Shown here piece after piece: positions 46,091 to 57,785 of a stretch of 60,000 nt of DNA. This stretch comes from Nymphaea colorata. Lineage: Eukaryota > Streptophyta > Magnoliopsida > Nymphaeales > Nymphaeaceae. Below the pieces are notes generated by a model. The model searched no databases and was not told where the DNA came from. It saw nothing but the letters and a program-made list of their open reading frames with translations. The stretch spans positions 16,295,858-16,355,857 of the forward strand of contig NC_045144.1 in assembly GCF_008831285.2 (NCBI RefSeq), read 5' to 3'. Every line of letters starts with the position of its first letter. Positions within the stretch are counted from its first letter, which is position 1. The position numbers and the translations under genes are program-made.

Positions 46091-47258
46091 TACACCAACC
46101 TCCATAAAGGCATTGATTTAGCTAAAGACACTTATCTGGAACAGAATCATTCCTAACGAAAGGTTCTGTGGAGAAAAGCGAATACAATGCTCAAATTTCT
46201 TGGGCCAACTTACTTTGTCTCACAAAAGTACCATCAAACGCAAAACAGAAAAGAGTAGGCTGATTATTGTTATTACATCGCTATGCTGATCAAACGCTGG
46301 ATTCTTGTTTCACAAACCCCACAATAAAGTAACCAAGAAGCATATTGTTGTGCTGAGTGAGTGAATTGTGATTTTGACTATTCAGAAGCACCTAATTTAC
46401 TTATGAAAGCCGTTAGATCTATTATAATGGACAATTGAAAGAACAACATAACCTAATACTACATAACCAAAATGTTTATCATTTTTTCTTCTTCTTATTT
46501 TTCTCTCAATCATGATAGATCAAACAACCCGCTGAGTAACTTTGACTAGCAATATATATATATATATATATTCCTTCCAAAAGTTGCTAGTATACTTTTT
46601 TATAGAGTTCCCATTGGGCTAGGAAGGAAGATGCTATGTTGGAAAGTACCAGGACATTAGTACACCTGACTTGAAACAAAAGCATATGTCCATATTTACA
46701 TGTTCTTGGATGAGAAGGAACCCTTAAAAGGCTCAAAAAATCTCTCCTGACCACAAAAGCTTTACACAAACACCAAAATATATGTTGGGTCCGCCACAAA
46801 TCTCAAAGTGGGTGGTGCCCACCTGTGGAAGGCCCACCCAGGAGGACAAGTGCCATGTGAAAGGACCCGAGTAACCATACCTTATATATATATATATAAA
46901 ATCAATGAGAAATATCTCACACTTTTGAAGAAGTGATCCAACATGCCCAAGCTTGAATGTTTCATACAAAAGGTGGGTTTAACGAATTTTTTGCAAATTT
47001 GAGTACTGATTTCATACTACCAAGAAGGGTAGACTCCTTTGGAATTGTTTGGAATCAATCAATGGGCTCATGATTGTTTGCAACTTATATACATTACCCA
47101 AATCATGCTAGCAAAAACCTCGCAATTGCTTGGAAATCCATCTTTTAACTTCCAGGAAAGATCGTCATTAATATTAATTTGGTCGCGACAGAGAATGTTG
47201 AATGATTGGTTTTCCAAAGAAAAAGTGAACTTTTTCCACCTGAGAGCTGGTGGGAATT

Positions 47259-47489
47259 GATCACGACAACCATGGAACGGACAATGAATCTGTATCTTTC
47301 AGTAACGCTTCCTTTAAAGCAAAGTCCAATTCCTTTCACATGGAACGGGGAATCGAGCAAGCAACCAAGAAAGCCCCTCTGCAAGGAAGGCTGACATCCT
47401 CCAAATGCCCCTCTCTAGGGGAGTTTCCTATTTATTCCTCACCCATTAACTCTCCAAATCAAGTTCAGATTGCACCACTTCGAGTGGAG
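47259..47489 (+). promoter_or_regulatory. 5' flank of small gene 1, shared with gene 3
   Basis: About 230 bp before the start codon align by eye with the bases before 59677. Shared strings include CAATTCCTTTCA, GAAAGCAACC-like and AAGAAAGCCC-like segments, AGGGGAG and TGGAGATGACT at the start. TTCCTATTTATTCC at about 47425-47438 is TATA-like here but is not kept in copy 3. The conservation shows duplication of a unit larger than the coding region. Confidence 0.5.
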
Positions 47490-47924
47490 ATGACTAAGAG
47501 TGAAAGCTCAGATCTCTCTCCCTGTGAGAAGACCATGTCCATAATGGTTAACATCCTCAAGATTTCAGCTCTTCCAGTGGCACGCATGGGTGCTAAACAG
47601 CTTGGGCAGCACAAACACGGCAAGCTGTTGCCGGGAAACGGGCTGGCCGATGAACTCCCGCCGGCCGGCCAGAGACGCGCAAACCGGAAGCCGCAGATGA
47701 ATGGGCAGCCGTCATACGTGATGGAGCCGGCCGACGCCGACGCCGAGGTCGAGGATAAGCCGAGAACGATACTGAAACAGCAGACCGTGGACATCAACGA
47801 TCGCGCGGATGAGTTCATCAGAAGGATGCGCAAGCGAATGGAGCAAAAGGAGGAAGTGGGGAGTGGAGATGTGTCGAGGAAATCGGTGAAGCCAAGCACA
47901 AACTACAATAAGGTGGCGAAATAA
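47490..47924 (+). CDS. Small CEK/RADEFI protein, tandem copy 1
   Basis: An intronless gene of 144 residues; function unknown. The N-terminus has LSPCEKTMSIMVNILKIS (about 9-26), a probable amphipathic helix. The middle is a polar, Pro/Arg-rich linker. Near the C-terminus DINDRADEFIRRMRKRM (101-117) resembles the C-terminal motif of plant DUF761 proteins. The start at 47490 is chosen because it aligns exactly with the start of copy 3; the open frame also extends upstream, but that part is 5' flank. No signal peptide or membrane helix is evident. The coding region is clearly richer in GC than its surroundings. It is one of three same-strand paralogues (with 53951 and 59677). It shares 29 of its first 36 residues with copy 3 by eye count. 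DUF761 membership is a likeness, not proven. Confidence 0.72.
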   Translation: MTKSESSDLSPCEKTMSIMVNILKISALPVARMGAKQLGQHKHGKLLPGNGLADELPPAGQRRANRKPQMNGQPSYVMEPADADAEVEDKPRTILKQQTVDINDRADEFIRRMRKRMEQKEEVGSGDVSRKSVKPSTNYNKVAK

Positions 47925-49527
47925 AAGCAGTTCGATTCGATTGCTAGTAGTTCCATGATTCCATCCTCAGTTGCAGGGGATATTTTTGGTTCATCCTACT
48001 TTTATAACTGTAGCTATAGCAACTGCTTTGTACTGCTGAAATAGGGGCCGCATTTGAGCCGCACCCTGGTTTGTTGATAATATGGTTCTTGTTTTTGTTT
48101 TCTTATTCTTATTCTTGTTCTTCTTCTTCTTCTTCTAACATTGTCTTGTGCTGCTTGGTTGGACAAAACTTTTCAAGGAAACTAAATCATCAAAAATTAG
48201 TTTATCATGTTCTCGTATCATTGAAAGAACCAAGACTGCTTTCCAAGGACGTGTTTGTGGACCTTTAAATTCTTTGTAAAGCTTAGAATAGATTGGTCCC
48301 CAAAACTTCCACATCAGGGGTGACATTTGGAAGGCTTTGTGCGGTTAAGAATGTTTGATTTTGCTTTAAACAACCGCTGCATCGGGGAGAACAGGGGTAC
48401 CGTGTTTGCGGACCACATAAAGATTTTCTTGGGAACTGGATAGGTTACTTATACTTGTTCATAGCATGGAAAGAATGAAGAAATCGGATGCCCATCAAAT
48501 CTCGCGACAGTTAGATTCCCCCTTTTTTGTGAACTTTTTCTGATCAGAAAAAATGGCAATGCTTAAGGTTGGGATACAGAAATTACAAATAACACTACGG
48601 CTTAAAAAGCTTTTTATCTGATTAATTCATTGTCTTCACGTTTTGAGGAAAATAAAAGATGTAAAACTGGTTACGCTTTTTCCAAAAGAATAAGACTGAA
48701 GTACCTAGGTCACTCCTATCAATGCCATCGAAATGTTGTATCCAATTCACTGCGTTACTAATCCAAGAAGTCCGCTAATCAAGTGATTCGATTTAATCGA
48801 CAAAAAAGATACTGTACATTTATTTTCAAAAAATATAAAACATATATATGAACGAAATCTTTAAAATTGTTTAAAGAACAAAAGACCATATGTCAAATTA
48901 ATTGCCAAAATTACTTTCTCACATAAGAATATGGCTAAATATCATTTTTTAACTCTACTTTAAAAAGAGGGCCACAGACATACAAGTCAAAGCCCAGTGA
49001 GAGTGGCACTCCGAGACACCAAAAACGAGCAGTGCACCCTACACAGATGAGTAGTTGGGTGGGGTTTCAGTCAGCAAAGCGGTGGATCTCTTCTACTCAC
49101 CTATAAATATCATTTTTTTTAAACTATGATTAAAACAAGGCCTCTCATGTTGCCTAGCAACTGGAATGACATTTAGAAGTCGTTTGATTGTTGTCCATTG
49201 GGACAGAACAGACACGATGTCCTGTTTATCACACCACTGTTCTGTTTTCATGGACAATGATGGTCTTTGTCCACCGTTTGATGATTTTAAGAACAGAACA
49301 ATACGACCTTCTTGTCCGGCGTTTGTTTACATTCTATCCGATCTGTTCGTCCAGTTCAATGTTTGTTTCTGTTATGTTTGATCTGCTTGTTCTGTCTAAT
49401 GTTTATGTTTTCCATTATCATTAGACTGTATGAGTTGTAGTTGTAATTTAACCCAAATAATTACATTCATGTCTCCCAACTTAACAGTGGTTTCTTTGTT
49501 ATTAAAAGAAAATACATTGAGATTGGG

Positions 49528-49592
49528 AGCAGGTTACGTCAGTTTATTTGCAGGAGCATGACAGCAGGTTAGGTCAGCTTATTTGCAGGAAC
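49528..49592. repeat. Short tandem duplication (about 33 bp)
   Basis: AGCAGGTTACGTCAG plus TTATTTGCAGGAGCAT is followed directly by AGCAGGTTAGGTCAG plus CTTATTTGCAGGAACAT, with a few differences. The surrounding 49150-49640 is rich in CTGTTC/GAACAG motifs and may be a decayed MITE. Confidence 0.75.
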
Positions 49593-49834
49593 ATCTCCTC
49601 CGTCTGTCCTGTCCCTGCTGTTCGGTGGACGATGTTTGATGTACCAATTAATAAACAGAACGCCTGTTCAGCTTTGTCCCATTGCTGATGTTAAATCTCC
49701 TTTTTGTGGAGCGCACACACTAATTGAAAAAACATCGGCAGTGCCTAGTACCAACAAGTCAAGGGAAGTTGTCTCTTTTGGTATGATTCCTCCAACCCTT
49801 TGCCCTTTTGCATTCTTCCAAAGACATATCATTA

Positions 49835-50028
49835 GAGGAGGAGCTAGAAATTTTGCATCAAGAGGACCGCATTAAAGTTTCTAAAATTTTGACATGGATA
49901 GAAATATCATTTTTCAAATTTTTTATATAAGACAAGTAAATTTTTTAAAAATTTACATGTAATTTCTTTTTTTTTTTAAATTTGAGGTGGGGCCAGGGCC
50001 CATGCGAACCCCCTTGGCTCCACCCCTG
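49835..50028. mobile_element. MITE of the GGGGCGGAGC family
   Basis: It starts GGAGGAGCTAGAAATTTTG and ends with the inverse motif TTGGCTCCACCCCTG. It shares AAATATCATTTTTCAAA and ACAAGTAAATTTT with the element at 17411. No clean target duplication was found. Confidence 0.6.
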
Positions 50029-50083
50029 TACGGCATTTATTGGTTTGCAAAGACAATTAGAAGGAAGAAGACTGGGATGCTAC

Positions 50084-50271
50084 CAATGGCGAAGCCAGAA
50101 ATTTTGTCTGTAAAGGCACTAATTCGAAACTTATATACTTGGAGGGACACTAATATATATATATATGTATATATATATATAATCAGATATTGGAAGCATC
50201 AATGTAAAAATAAATGTAATTTGTAGGGCCAGGCAATTGCCCACCCCAAACTACATGTGGCTCTGCCAGTG
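50084..50271. mobile_element. 188-bp MITE of the CAGTGGCGGAGCCAG family
   Basis: It starts CAATGGCGAAGCCAG and ends with TGGCTCTGCCAGTG. The flanks GATGCTAC (50076-50083) and GATGCTAT (50272-50279) match at 7 of 8 bases. An (AT)n run lies in the centre. Confidence 0.75.
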
Positions 50272-52204
50272 GATGCTATGGCAGAATTTCTTGTGGCTCG
50301 TGATTCAAACCTCACGTTCAAGAAAAGCAGGCTATGCTTAGAATATATGCAGGAAGAGAACATTGAAGCCTATGCACTTGATCTCCTGTTAGTGGCACAT
50401 TTTAGAACCAGTTTTTTTTAATGAACAAGCACATATAGACCTGCCTAATCTTGCTTTTCAGTCAACAGAAAGTGGAAAAAAGCAAAAGAAAGAATAACAG
50501 AATATCAGACAATCAATTACCAGGCTTTGTCAAGATCTAGCTTTTAAAAGTCATGTGGATTAGTCAAAGTATAAAGAAGTGGAAGACAAGAAGCAAAGGG
50601 TAGAAGGAGACTAATTAATACAAAATATACATCGTGGGGCCTCGAAGGGTGTAAATGCAGCAATGCAATTCACATAAGAAGAGTTCATAGTTCAAATCTT
50701 GTAGCCATCGTCATGTGGTGCATTACTCTTTTTCATAGTTGGCAAGCAGACTCGAATTGGCAAATGATCGAGTCATTGGGTCAGTGAGTTGACTTGTCGA
50801 CCCGATTGAGATTCAAATAACCATAATATAAATCAATGTGATGAATCATGTCAGTCAGAGGCAAGTCAAGTCAACCCTGACTTATGGCCAGATTTTTTGG
50901 TGATTCGAGCTGACTCGAGTGATTCCCGAATCAGCCCAAAGAGTTTGCCAACTATGTTTCTTTGAGCAGCAAACAGTGGCAAGGGACCCAAATTGAAGGG
51001 TGCATTATATATCGATGTAGGCCCCAAAACGAGTCAAAAGTTTAGTGACATATATAAATGTATGATTTTAAGGGCTCTAGCAGAAGATGATTTCTCTAAG
51101 TAAACATTGAAAAAATATATTGAAAAAATATCTACATTGGCACCCTTCACAATTCCCTCTTAAACCAATTTTGCTTACTGATGTAGTCAAATGCCAATTT
51201 CAATGAACATTACCACAAAATTGGAATGCCTTACTTGAAATTTCCAGCGAAAAAGGCTAAGTAGGGAGGTCTTTAAAATTTATTTTGAGAAAATAGTGAT
51301 GCCCCTTAAGAATTGTTTGGTAATTGGAACATTCTGTAAATATTTTTATGAACATGCCTTAAAGATTGGGGTTGAGGCAAATTCGTAAAACACTAGAATT
51401 TGATGTTTATGAATTTGCTTCAATCTTAAAAACAAATTCATGAAACACTCACAAAGTATTTCATTTACCAAACAACTATTTACATTTCTCTATAATTTTT
51501 TTTTGCTCCAAGCATTAATATGTTCATCTGGAAACGGGGAAAAGGAAAAACTTAAAACATCTAATGTCCTCTTGTGGTTTGTGGTCACGTAAGCTTCACC
51601 TTCTTATGGAAGGATATGTCAACGTAAACAAAAAAGTTGTTCTTTCATTTTATTATTTTATTAATAAGGTCAATATTTTAGGGTATTAATTGGGAAGCTT
51701 TATTTTACTGAGAAAAATCTCGAGAATATAAAAAAATAAGATACATACAAATAATAAGAAAATTATGGAATCATAAGCTCTCTATGGATTTCCTTACAAC
51801 AACATTCATAAAATTTCAAAAATAGTTATTAAAATGTCAAAATAAGCCCCAAAATAAACAAAAATAAAAAATAGATATCCTTTTGAAGATATATCACAGT
51901 TTTTTTAACAGCTTTTTATCATTTTGTAGACGTCACATGAGTACGGTTTAAACATATAACGATCAAAATCTACAGACTTGTATATTAAGCAAATTGAATA
52001 TATATATATATATTGGGGACTGCATGGGAAAGAATCAGGTATCTGATGTTGTATATGGAACAAAAATTCCTTGACTTGGTCGCCCAGCACCTCGTAAGGG
52101 CCACTTTGCTTAATTGGTGGGACCCACCTTTCGGAACAAGGAGAATAAGAATTTGTATCAAGTAAAATGTCAATTGCGTAACAATTGTGCAATTACATTT
52201 TATA

Positions 52205-52400
52205 AGTGAGTAGGAAAAACCCATAGCAGTGAGCCTAAGTTTTTACTCAACTCCTTACTTTCAAGGGCATATGACATGCTTTTGGTGCTTTTAAGTACGG
52301 TCTTCATCGTTCTTCAAATTTTGAATCCGTAGCTGCCTTCTTCAATATAAGAAGTTAATTCTTCTAACACTTAAAATGAAAACTGACCACTTACCACTCC
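52205..52400 (+). repeat. Upstream repeated block, copy 2
   Basis: GTGAGTAGGAAAAACCCAT, GTGAGCCTAAGTTTTTACTC and ACACTTAAAATGAAAACTG match blocks 1 and 3 in order and orientation. It begins about 1.75 kb before the second small gene. Confidence 0.55.
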
Positions 52401-52544
52401 CATCCCAAGCCATTTTTAAGTTAATCTTCAATTTCTTTTTATATATAATCTTACCATAAAAAGTTCATTCTCTTTCCCCTTCTTTTTTGGAATTAACAAT
52501 GAGAGTGAATTTCGACAAGTAAACCTAGTTATGGGCTTTTGCAC

Positions 52545-52690
52545 AGGTAGTTGGGTGAACTGCTAACACGAGGTAGGTCACTAGTTTGATTTTTTTTAAG
52601 TGTCAACTCTTTGTACAAGACAAAACATTTGTAGGGCCTGAGGTGAGATGCTACCTTAAACGCTTATTGAAGCTTCAATGCTAGGGTTTT
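52545..52690 (+). repeat. Possible SINE head
   Basis: TAGTTGGGTGAACTGCTAAC followed about 25 bases later by AGGTCACTAGTTTGATTTT has the spacing and shape of RNA polymerase III A and B boxes. The match is loose and the 3' end is undefined. Confidence 0.2.
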
Positions 52691-53297
52691 ATTCGTGTAG
52701 ATCACATTGATATGGTTAAACTTTCCAAAAGCTCTTGAAAAAAGGAAAAATCAAAACATTTTTCAACATATCTGCATTGGAGGCAAGAATAAAGAAGACT
52801 ATTCTTATCTGGGCCTTCCCTTTTGCTATAATTTGAAATGATGATAATTTTCTTTGTAATTCTCCTATAAGCGTCATATTATTGTTGAGGGCTGTCAAAT
52901 AAGATATTGAAGTAAATTTCTATTAACTTAAAATCGAAAACATTAGCTGCAATTTTTTTTCAATATTAACATCTGTTAGATTGTATTTATTGTTTAATAT
53001 TTTTTGGTTACAAGTTAAAAAAATTCACTTAAAGGCTTCATTCTTATTTTTCTCATTTTTTCATGAGAAGCATGTAAACGGCGACTTGGGTGTTTAGACA
53101 TTCTACCATCACATGAAATGCCCCATGCATTTATGCCATACAAATATTTGTCACCTGGCAAATAGCATGTGGAATGCCCTAACAAATAATATTCTTTTGT
53201 GGTATATATTTTTATCGAAAATTATCTAGTTCTTTTTTAGTAGTGGGTGAAATCTAGGTCCCAAACTACAAATTTATATTCCAATAAAAAGACCTGG

Positions 53298-53332
<35 letters not shown>

Positions 53333-53950
53333 GAACAAGAGACATTTGTAGTCCATATTGCTATAATTTTTAATTATTCTTTTCAGATGTTGCAGCTGCG
53401 TCACGGAAGAAACACACAAAGTGCCCATATGAGCTGTGGGTTGCATTGGGACATACAAAATACCCATTTGTTAAAAAAGTACCAGGGGAAAAGTCTCAAC
53501 GTTTCTATGGGAAAAAAAAAATCCTTTTACTGGTTTATTTTTCTCCTAAAATTATATTTTTAAATTGGAGAAATATCTCATACAAACTACGGACGAATAG
53601 TTTGATGCAAACTTTTATTGACCTCATGGTAAATAGGCTAAATTTAGTAATAAAGGGTAATATTAAGAAAAAAGCTATCTATCCTCAAAAGGATTGGTGC
53701 AATGTTACCCTTCAAACACACATAAAATGCATGAGACATACTGACATTTAATTAAAGGGTAAAGCATTTATTCTCTTGTCTATCATGAAACCAGAAAGCT
53801 AGCAAACAGAAGAATCCCCTAAAGCACAGTGATCTGCCATCCTTTTGCATTCCCTTCTTTGGTGAAACTGAAACTCTTTTGTTATTATTCACACCCATCT
53901 CGTCAACCTGCACTCTCAAGGCCCGCTAGATCAGTAGATAGAACCACAGC

Positions 53951-54331
53951 ATGGCTACGGGCGAGAAGGCCAACCTCTCCGTCTGCGAGAAGTCCATGAC
54001 CGTGATGCTCCGCATCCTCAAAGTTTCAGCCGTCTCTCTCTCGCACCTGACTGTTGGCAGCAAGGTGAGGCCGGCGAGCGAGTTCGACGTTGGATTACCG
54101 CTGCTGAATCCTGCAAGCCAAGAGCAGCAGGTGCCGGACCTGCTGGAGCCTGACATATCGAAGAAGCCGAGGGCTCTGACCGTGGATCATCATGTGAAGC
54201 CTGTTGAAGCTGATCTGGACAAGCGGTCCTCTGATTATATTCAAGACATGCGCCGGAGAATTTCGTCGGAGGCAGATTCAGAGGCCGGCGATACGCTAAA
54301 GAAGCCAAGCGGCCGACCATTAGTACGTTGA
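53951..54331 (+). CDS. Small CEK/RADEFI protein, tandem copy 2
   Basis: An intronless gene of 126 residues, the middle and most diverged member of the tandem trio; function unknown. It begins MATGEKANLSVCEKSMTVML, then RILKVSAVSL, which aligns with LSPCEKTMSIMVNILKIS of copy 1. DLDKRSSDYIQDMRRRI (88-104) replaces the RADEFI motif, so the RAD triplet has become RSS. A shared KKPRALTVD-like segment precedes it. The start is the only ATG that aligns with the paralogues. The 5' flank shows no visible similarity to those of copies 1 and 3, although the more distant upstream block (52205-52400) is shared. A MITE of the CATAGTCACAAATAA family lies about 0.2 kb downstream. Intact frame and conserved ends argue for a working gene. 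Confidence 0.7.
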   Translation: MATGEKANLSVCEKSMTVMLRILKVSAVSLSHLTVGSKVRPASEFDVGLPLLNPASQEQQVPDLLEPDISKKPRALTVDHHVKPVEADLDKRSSDYIQDMRRRISSEADSEAGDTLKKPSGRPLVR

Positions 54332-54544
54332 ATCAGAAGTTGCCGAATAAGCTCTAGTTCACCTTCTGTATGTTTACTTTTCTTGTGGAGGAAAATACTG
54401 ATTGACATAGCAGAAATGCTTGCTTATATATAGAGGTAAACTGATATAATAAGGACGTCCATGACTACGTGTATGTGATGGTCCCAGTGGCAATGACTCT
54501 GGTTGGGCCTTGTGTAAGCTATTGTTTGCCAGCCGATCGAACTC

Positions 54545-54925
54545 CATAGTCGCAAATATTGTTTTCAGATTTTCAACTGTCATTTTTCTGTAAAGTTTCA
54601 TAAATAGTGAGCTTGAAAAAAAAATACGGCAAATTTTAAAAAATTCTAAAAATTTTAAAGATTGGGGAAAAATAAAATAAATGAGAAACGATTAAGACAA
54701 AATAAAAAAACTAAACTAAGTAGACAAGCAAAAAATAAAAATCAGAAAATGAAAACGAGCAATATGACATTGAAAAAACATGAAGAAAAATGTATAAAAT
54801 GAAAAAAACTTAAAAAAGTGATTCCTTTTTGTTTTGGTGCTTTTCCAAAAAACGGCATTTTTTGCTCGCTTATTTTTCATGTTTTAAATGTATTTTTTTT
54901 TTCGAAAAACACGTCTGGTTGAATG
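54545..54925. mobile_element. CATAGTCACAAATAA-family MITE, diverged (copy 6)
   Basis: CATAGTCGCAAATATTG and the following TTTTCAACTGTCATTTTTC match the family's left end. The interior has the family's A-rich half, ACGGCATTTTTT and AACACG motifs. The right terminus is not clear. It lies just downstream of small gene 2. Confidence 0.5.
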
Positions 54926-55604
54926 CTTGTATGACAATGCTAGCTTCTGTACTGGCATCTCTCTCTCCTATGTCTTCTGTTGCTTTGGAAGTTTTTGCTT
55001 AATAATGGTATGACTCTCTCTCTCTTACACACACATTTTTTTTGGGTCTTTCATTGTTTGATAGCTGGAGCCCTTTCCCTTAAAGCTCTTTTACATCCAG
55101 ATATATTTGAAAGTTTTTCTATATCTATCGAAAGTCTTGCGGCAACAACTTCTAACAAAATTCACAGGTATTTAAGAATAATGTTTTCTTATATAACTGG
55201 ACGGACCTCAAAACTTGATTCGTTTTCATATTTTCATTCGTTTTCCTTTGTCTGGCTTGTCCAACTTGTTTAAAAGGACTGAAGGAGGTCAGTCATGAAA
55301 AAAATTCGTAACCTGACGATTTTATAAGGCATTGCAAAGTTTAGAATCTTTTCTTTTGCTTTCAACAATCAAAGCAGCATCGAATAACAGGATCCTCTTT
55401 TTTGTCGGCCTGAAGAACGATATTTCCGCGGGTCCTGATAAGATGGGATCTATTATTTCTTTCATGTTCTTTTGTTCATACAAATGGAAATAAGACTGTT
55501 GCAAATACATATTTGGAAATGTGCTTGATCCGTTCAAGCAAATTCAGAAGGGTACTATGCATAGATGCTTATATTTCAGGGGAGCAAGAGTATTATTTTA
55601 TACT

Positions 55605-55800
55605 ACAAAAGAGAGCCGAAGTTTCCACTCAACTTCTTATCCCCTAAAAGTATAGAGCCTCAGTGCCTTCTAGTGCTTTCCAACTTGCACATCAGTAGTC
55701 TCACTTTTGCAATACAAAGAATTGACACCTTGAAAATTTAAAATAGAAACTAGCCACCTGCCACTGTAGCTCAACCATTGTGCCGACCCCCTCAAGGATC
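55605..55800 (+). repeat. Upstream repeated block, copy 3
   Basis: GAGAGCCGAAGTTTCCACTC, CCCCTAAAAGTATA and AAATTTAAAATAGAAACTAG correspond in order to blocks 1 and 2. It lies about 4.1 kb upstream of small gene 3, farther than in the other two units. Confidence 0.55.
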
Positions 55801-57747
55801 ATCTAGTAAATGAAGAATTCTATCATGAAAAACTGCGCCAAGAGACAATGGCAAGCCAAAACGGAGATACCATGTGTCGATGGGCTTGGACAAAACCGTG
55901 AGATGAATAAAGATGCCAATGTCATTAGAAACCTCATGTTTCTAAAGAAAAAATTCTTATATATATCGCCAGATTAGGAAGCACGATTCTAGTTTGATTC
56001 TTTGTGCATTAAACAGTCTTTACACGTCGCCCTTGCAATTTTATATCATCATCGGGGTGTCCATTTGCCATCATATAATATATGATAATATATGGCATAG
56101 AATCAAGAAGGAATAAACTAATAAGAAATCTGATCAGGTAATATGGTGTACATGTGACCACCATGACCAGGTACCCTCACAATCCATGACCATTATCTCA
56201 TCAAAACTGTTGTTCTTGACACAGGAACAGTGCAGTCCAAGTTGCAACTAAAGAACTAATCAGGAATGGCTTCCAAATTCAATTGGCTGTCATAAAGTGG
56301 GCAAAAGCAAGCGATTCCTGCGATGGCTTTTAGTAGTTACCTGCAATTATTGGAGTTCCTTTCATCAAATTAATCTAACCAGCTCCAAAGTGTACTATGC
56401 AATTTGGCAAGTATATATTTCATAGATTCTGGAAGTACAAGGAACTATAAAGCCTAAATTATTTTAATGGACAAGCAGGTCCTGGTTACCTGAATTGAAG
56501 ATATTGCTTAGCTACAAGCACCAGAAATATTGATCATCTATGGCACATAAGTATGGCGTACACATATTCAAAGGGGAAGTTGAAATCAAACTTTGTCCAT
56601 TGAAGAACATAGATGGAGCAATTTTGTAGATCTAACTTCCGATTCACTCTGTGAGAACATGGGCTGTCCATGAAAGACACCATGCCCCCCTCTCCCTTGA
56701 GAATCTATGGATTCTTTATCGGTGTATAGACAGCTATTTCTCTTGTATAATTTTAAATTCAGCCTTGATATTGAGAAAATAGAGCCCGTAAGGCTTGTTT
56801 GGCTCCAGGAACACACCGTGAGTATTTCATAAATTTGCCTCAATCTCTATATTATCATCCACTCTCTTATATTTGTACACTTCTTCACTTTTATAAATTT
56901 GTGACATGTCATTTGAAAGGATAAATGTGAAATTTAGTGATTGAGCGTAATATAGTCTCTCACATGATAATTTCCAAGAAAAGTACAACCATTATTCTGA
57001 TTCCTTTTTCCAAAGGTAAATTAAAAGGTAAGCCTGGAATGAAATTTCTCAAAAAGATAAGAGCCAAGGCCGAGAGTAGAAGAGAAAAAACAAATATACG
57101 ATTCTACCTTTGTCACAAAGAATCACAAGAACATCTGATGTTTTCAATATTTGTGACCATTTAAATGGCATAAAATCTTGGAATATATTCATCTCATGAT
57201 GCACCTAAACTTCCATTATTATCTTTCTCATAATCACTAATCCATTAAGAAGGTCCAAATCGTCATACCATTTCTTTAGCGGCTGCCTTTCGAATTTCCA
57301 TAGGCATATTCTATACCCATTCCCCAATAATGGGGTGGGGAGACTGGCAATCATACCCCATTCTGCATGTTCCAAGTGTTTCTTCCCTTATGAGACATCA
57401 TTCTCTTTGCAATATAATGTCAATCTAAGTCACATGGGTAAGGGTATGGGTATAAAGATGTAAGTACAGTCATTAGATTTAAGAAATTTAAGGTTCAGGG
57501 TATGGTAGACTCTATATAAATATATATTATATGTATAATAATCCACAAAAATTCTCAAAATTAAAAAAAATCGGAAGAAAATATAGAATCTTGAAGGTTT
57601 GGCATCAAGCTACTTTCTTAGGTAGGAGATTACATTTTGGCGTCAAACTCTGAAGCTCTTTTAACTTGAACATCTTAAGTTAACTAACCTATGAAGTTTT
57701 TTCCGATCCTTTCTCTTGTTTGGATCGGATAATTTGACTGAGCCATT

Positions 57748-57785
<38 letters not shown>

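Larger units (their letters stand above)
47925..52204. other. Intergenic between tandem copies 1 and 2
   Basis: No gene was recognised. It contains a TTC/TTCTT microsatellite just after gene 1 (about 48100-48137), a tandem repeat at 49528-49592, two neighbouring MITEs (49835-50028 and 50084-50271) and AT-rich filler. Confidence 0.5.

Noticed and set aside
47250-47489. Upstream in-frame extension of small gene 1 to 47250
   Set aside because: The extension corresponds to the 5' flank shared with copy 3, which carries indels relative to copy 1. The aligned start codons at 47490 and 59677 are preferred.
47465-47899. 144-codon minus-strand frame opposite small gene 1
   Set aside because: It is the antisense shadow of a GC-rich coding region. 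The sense strand is conserved among three paralogues. The same applies to frames opposite 53951-54331 and 59677-60000.
50640-50720. Possible tRNA (AGTTCAAATCTTG)
   Set aside because: The B-box-like string is isolated. No acceptor stem, D arm or anticodon arm could be folded around it.
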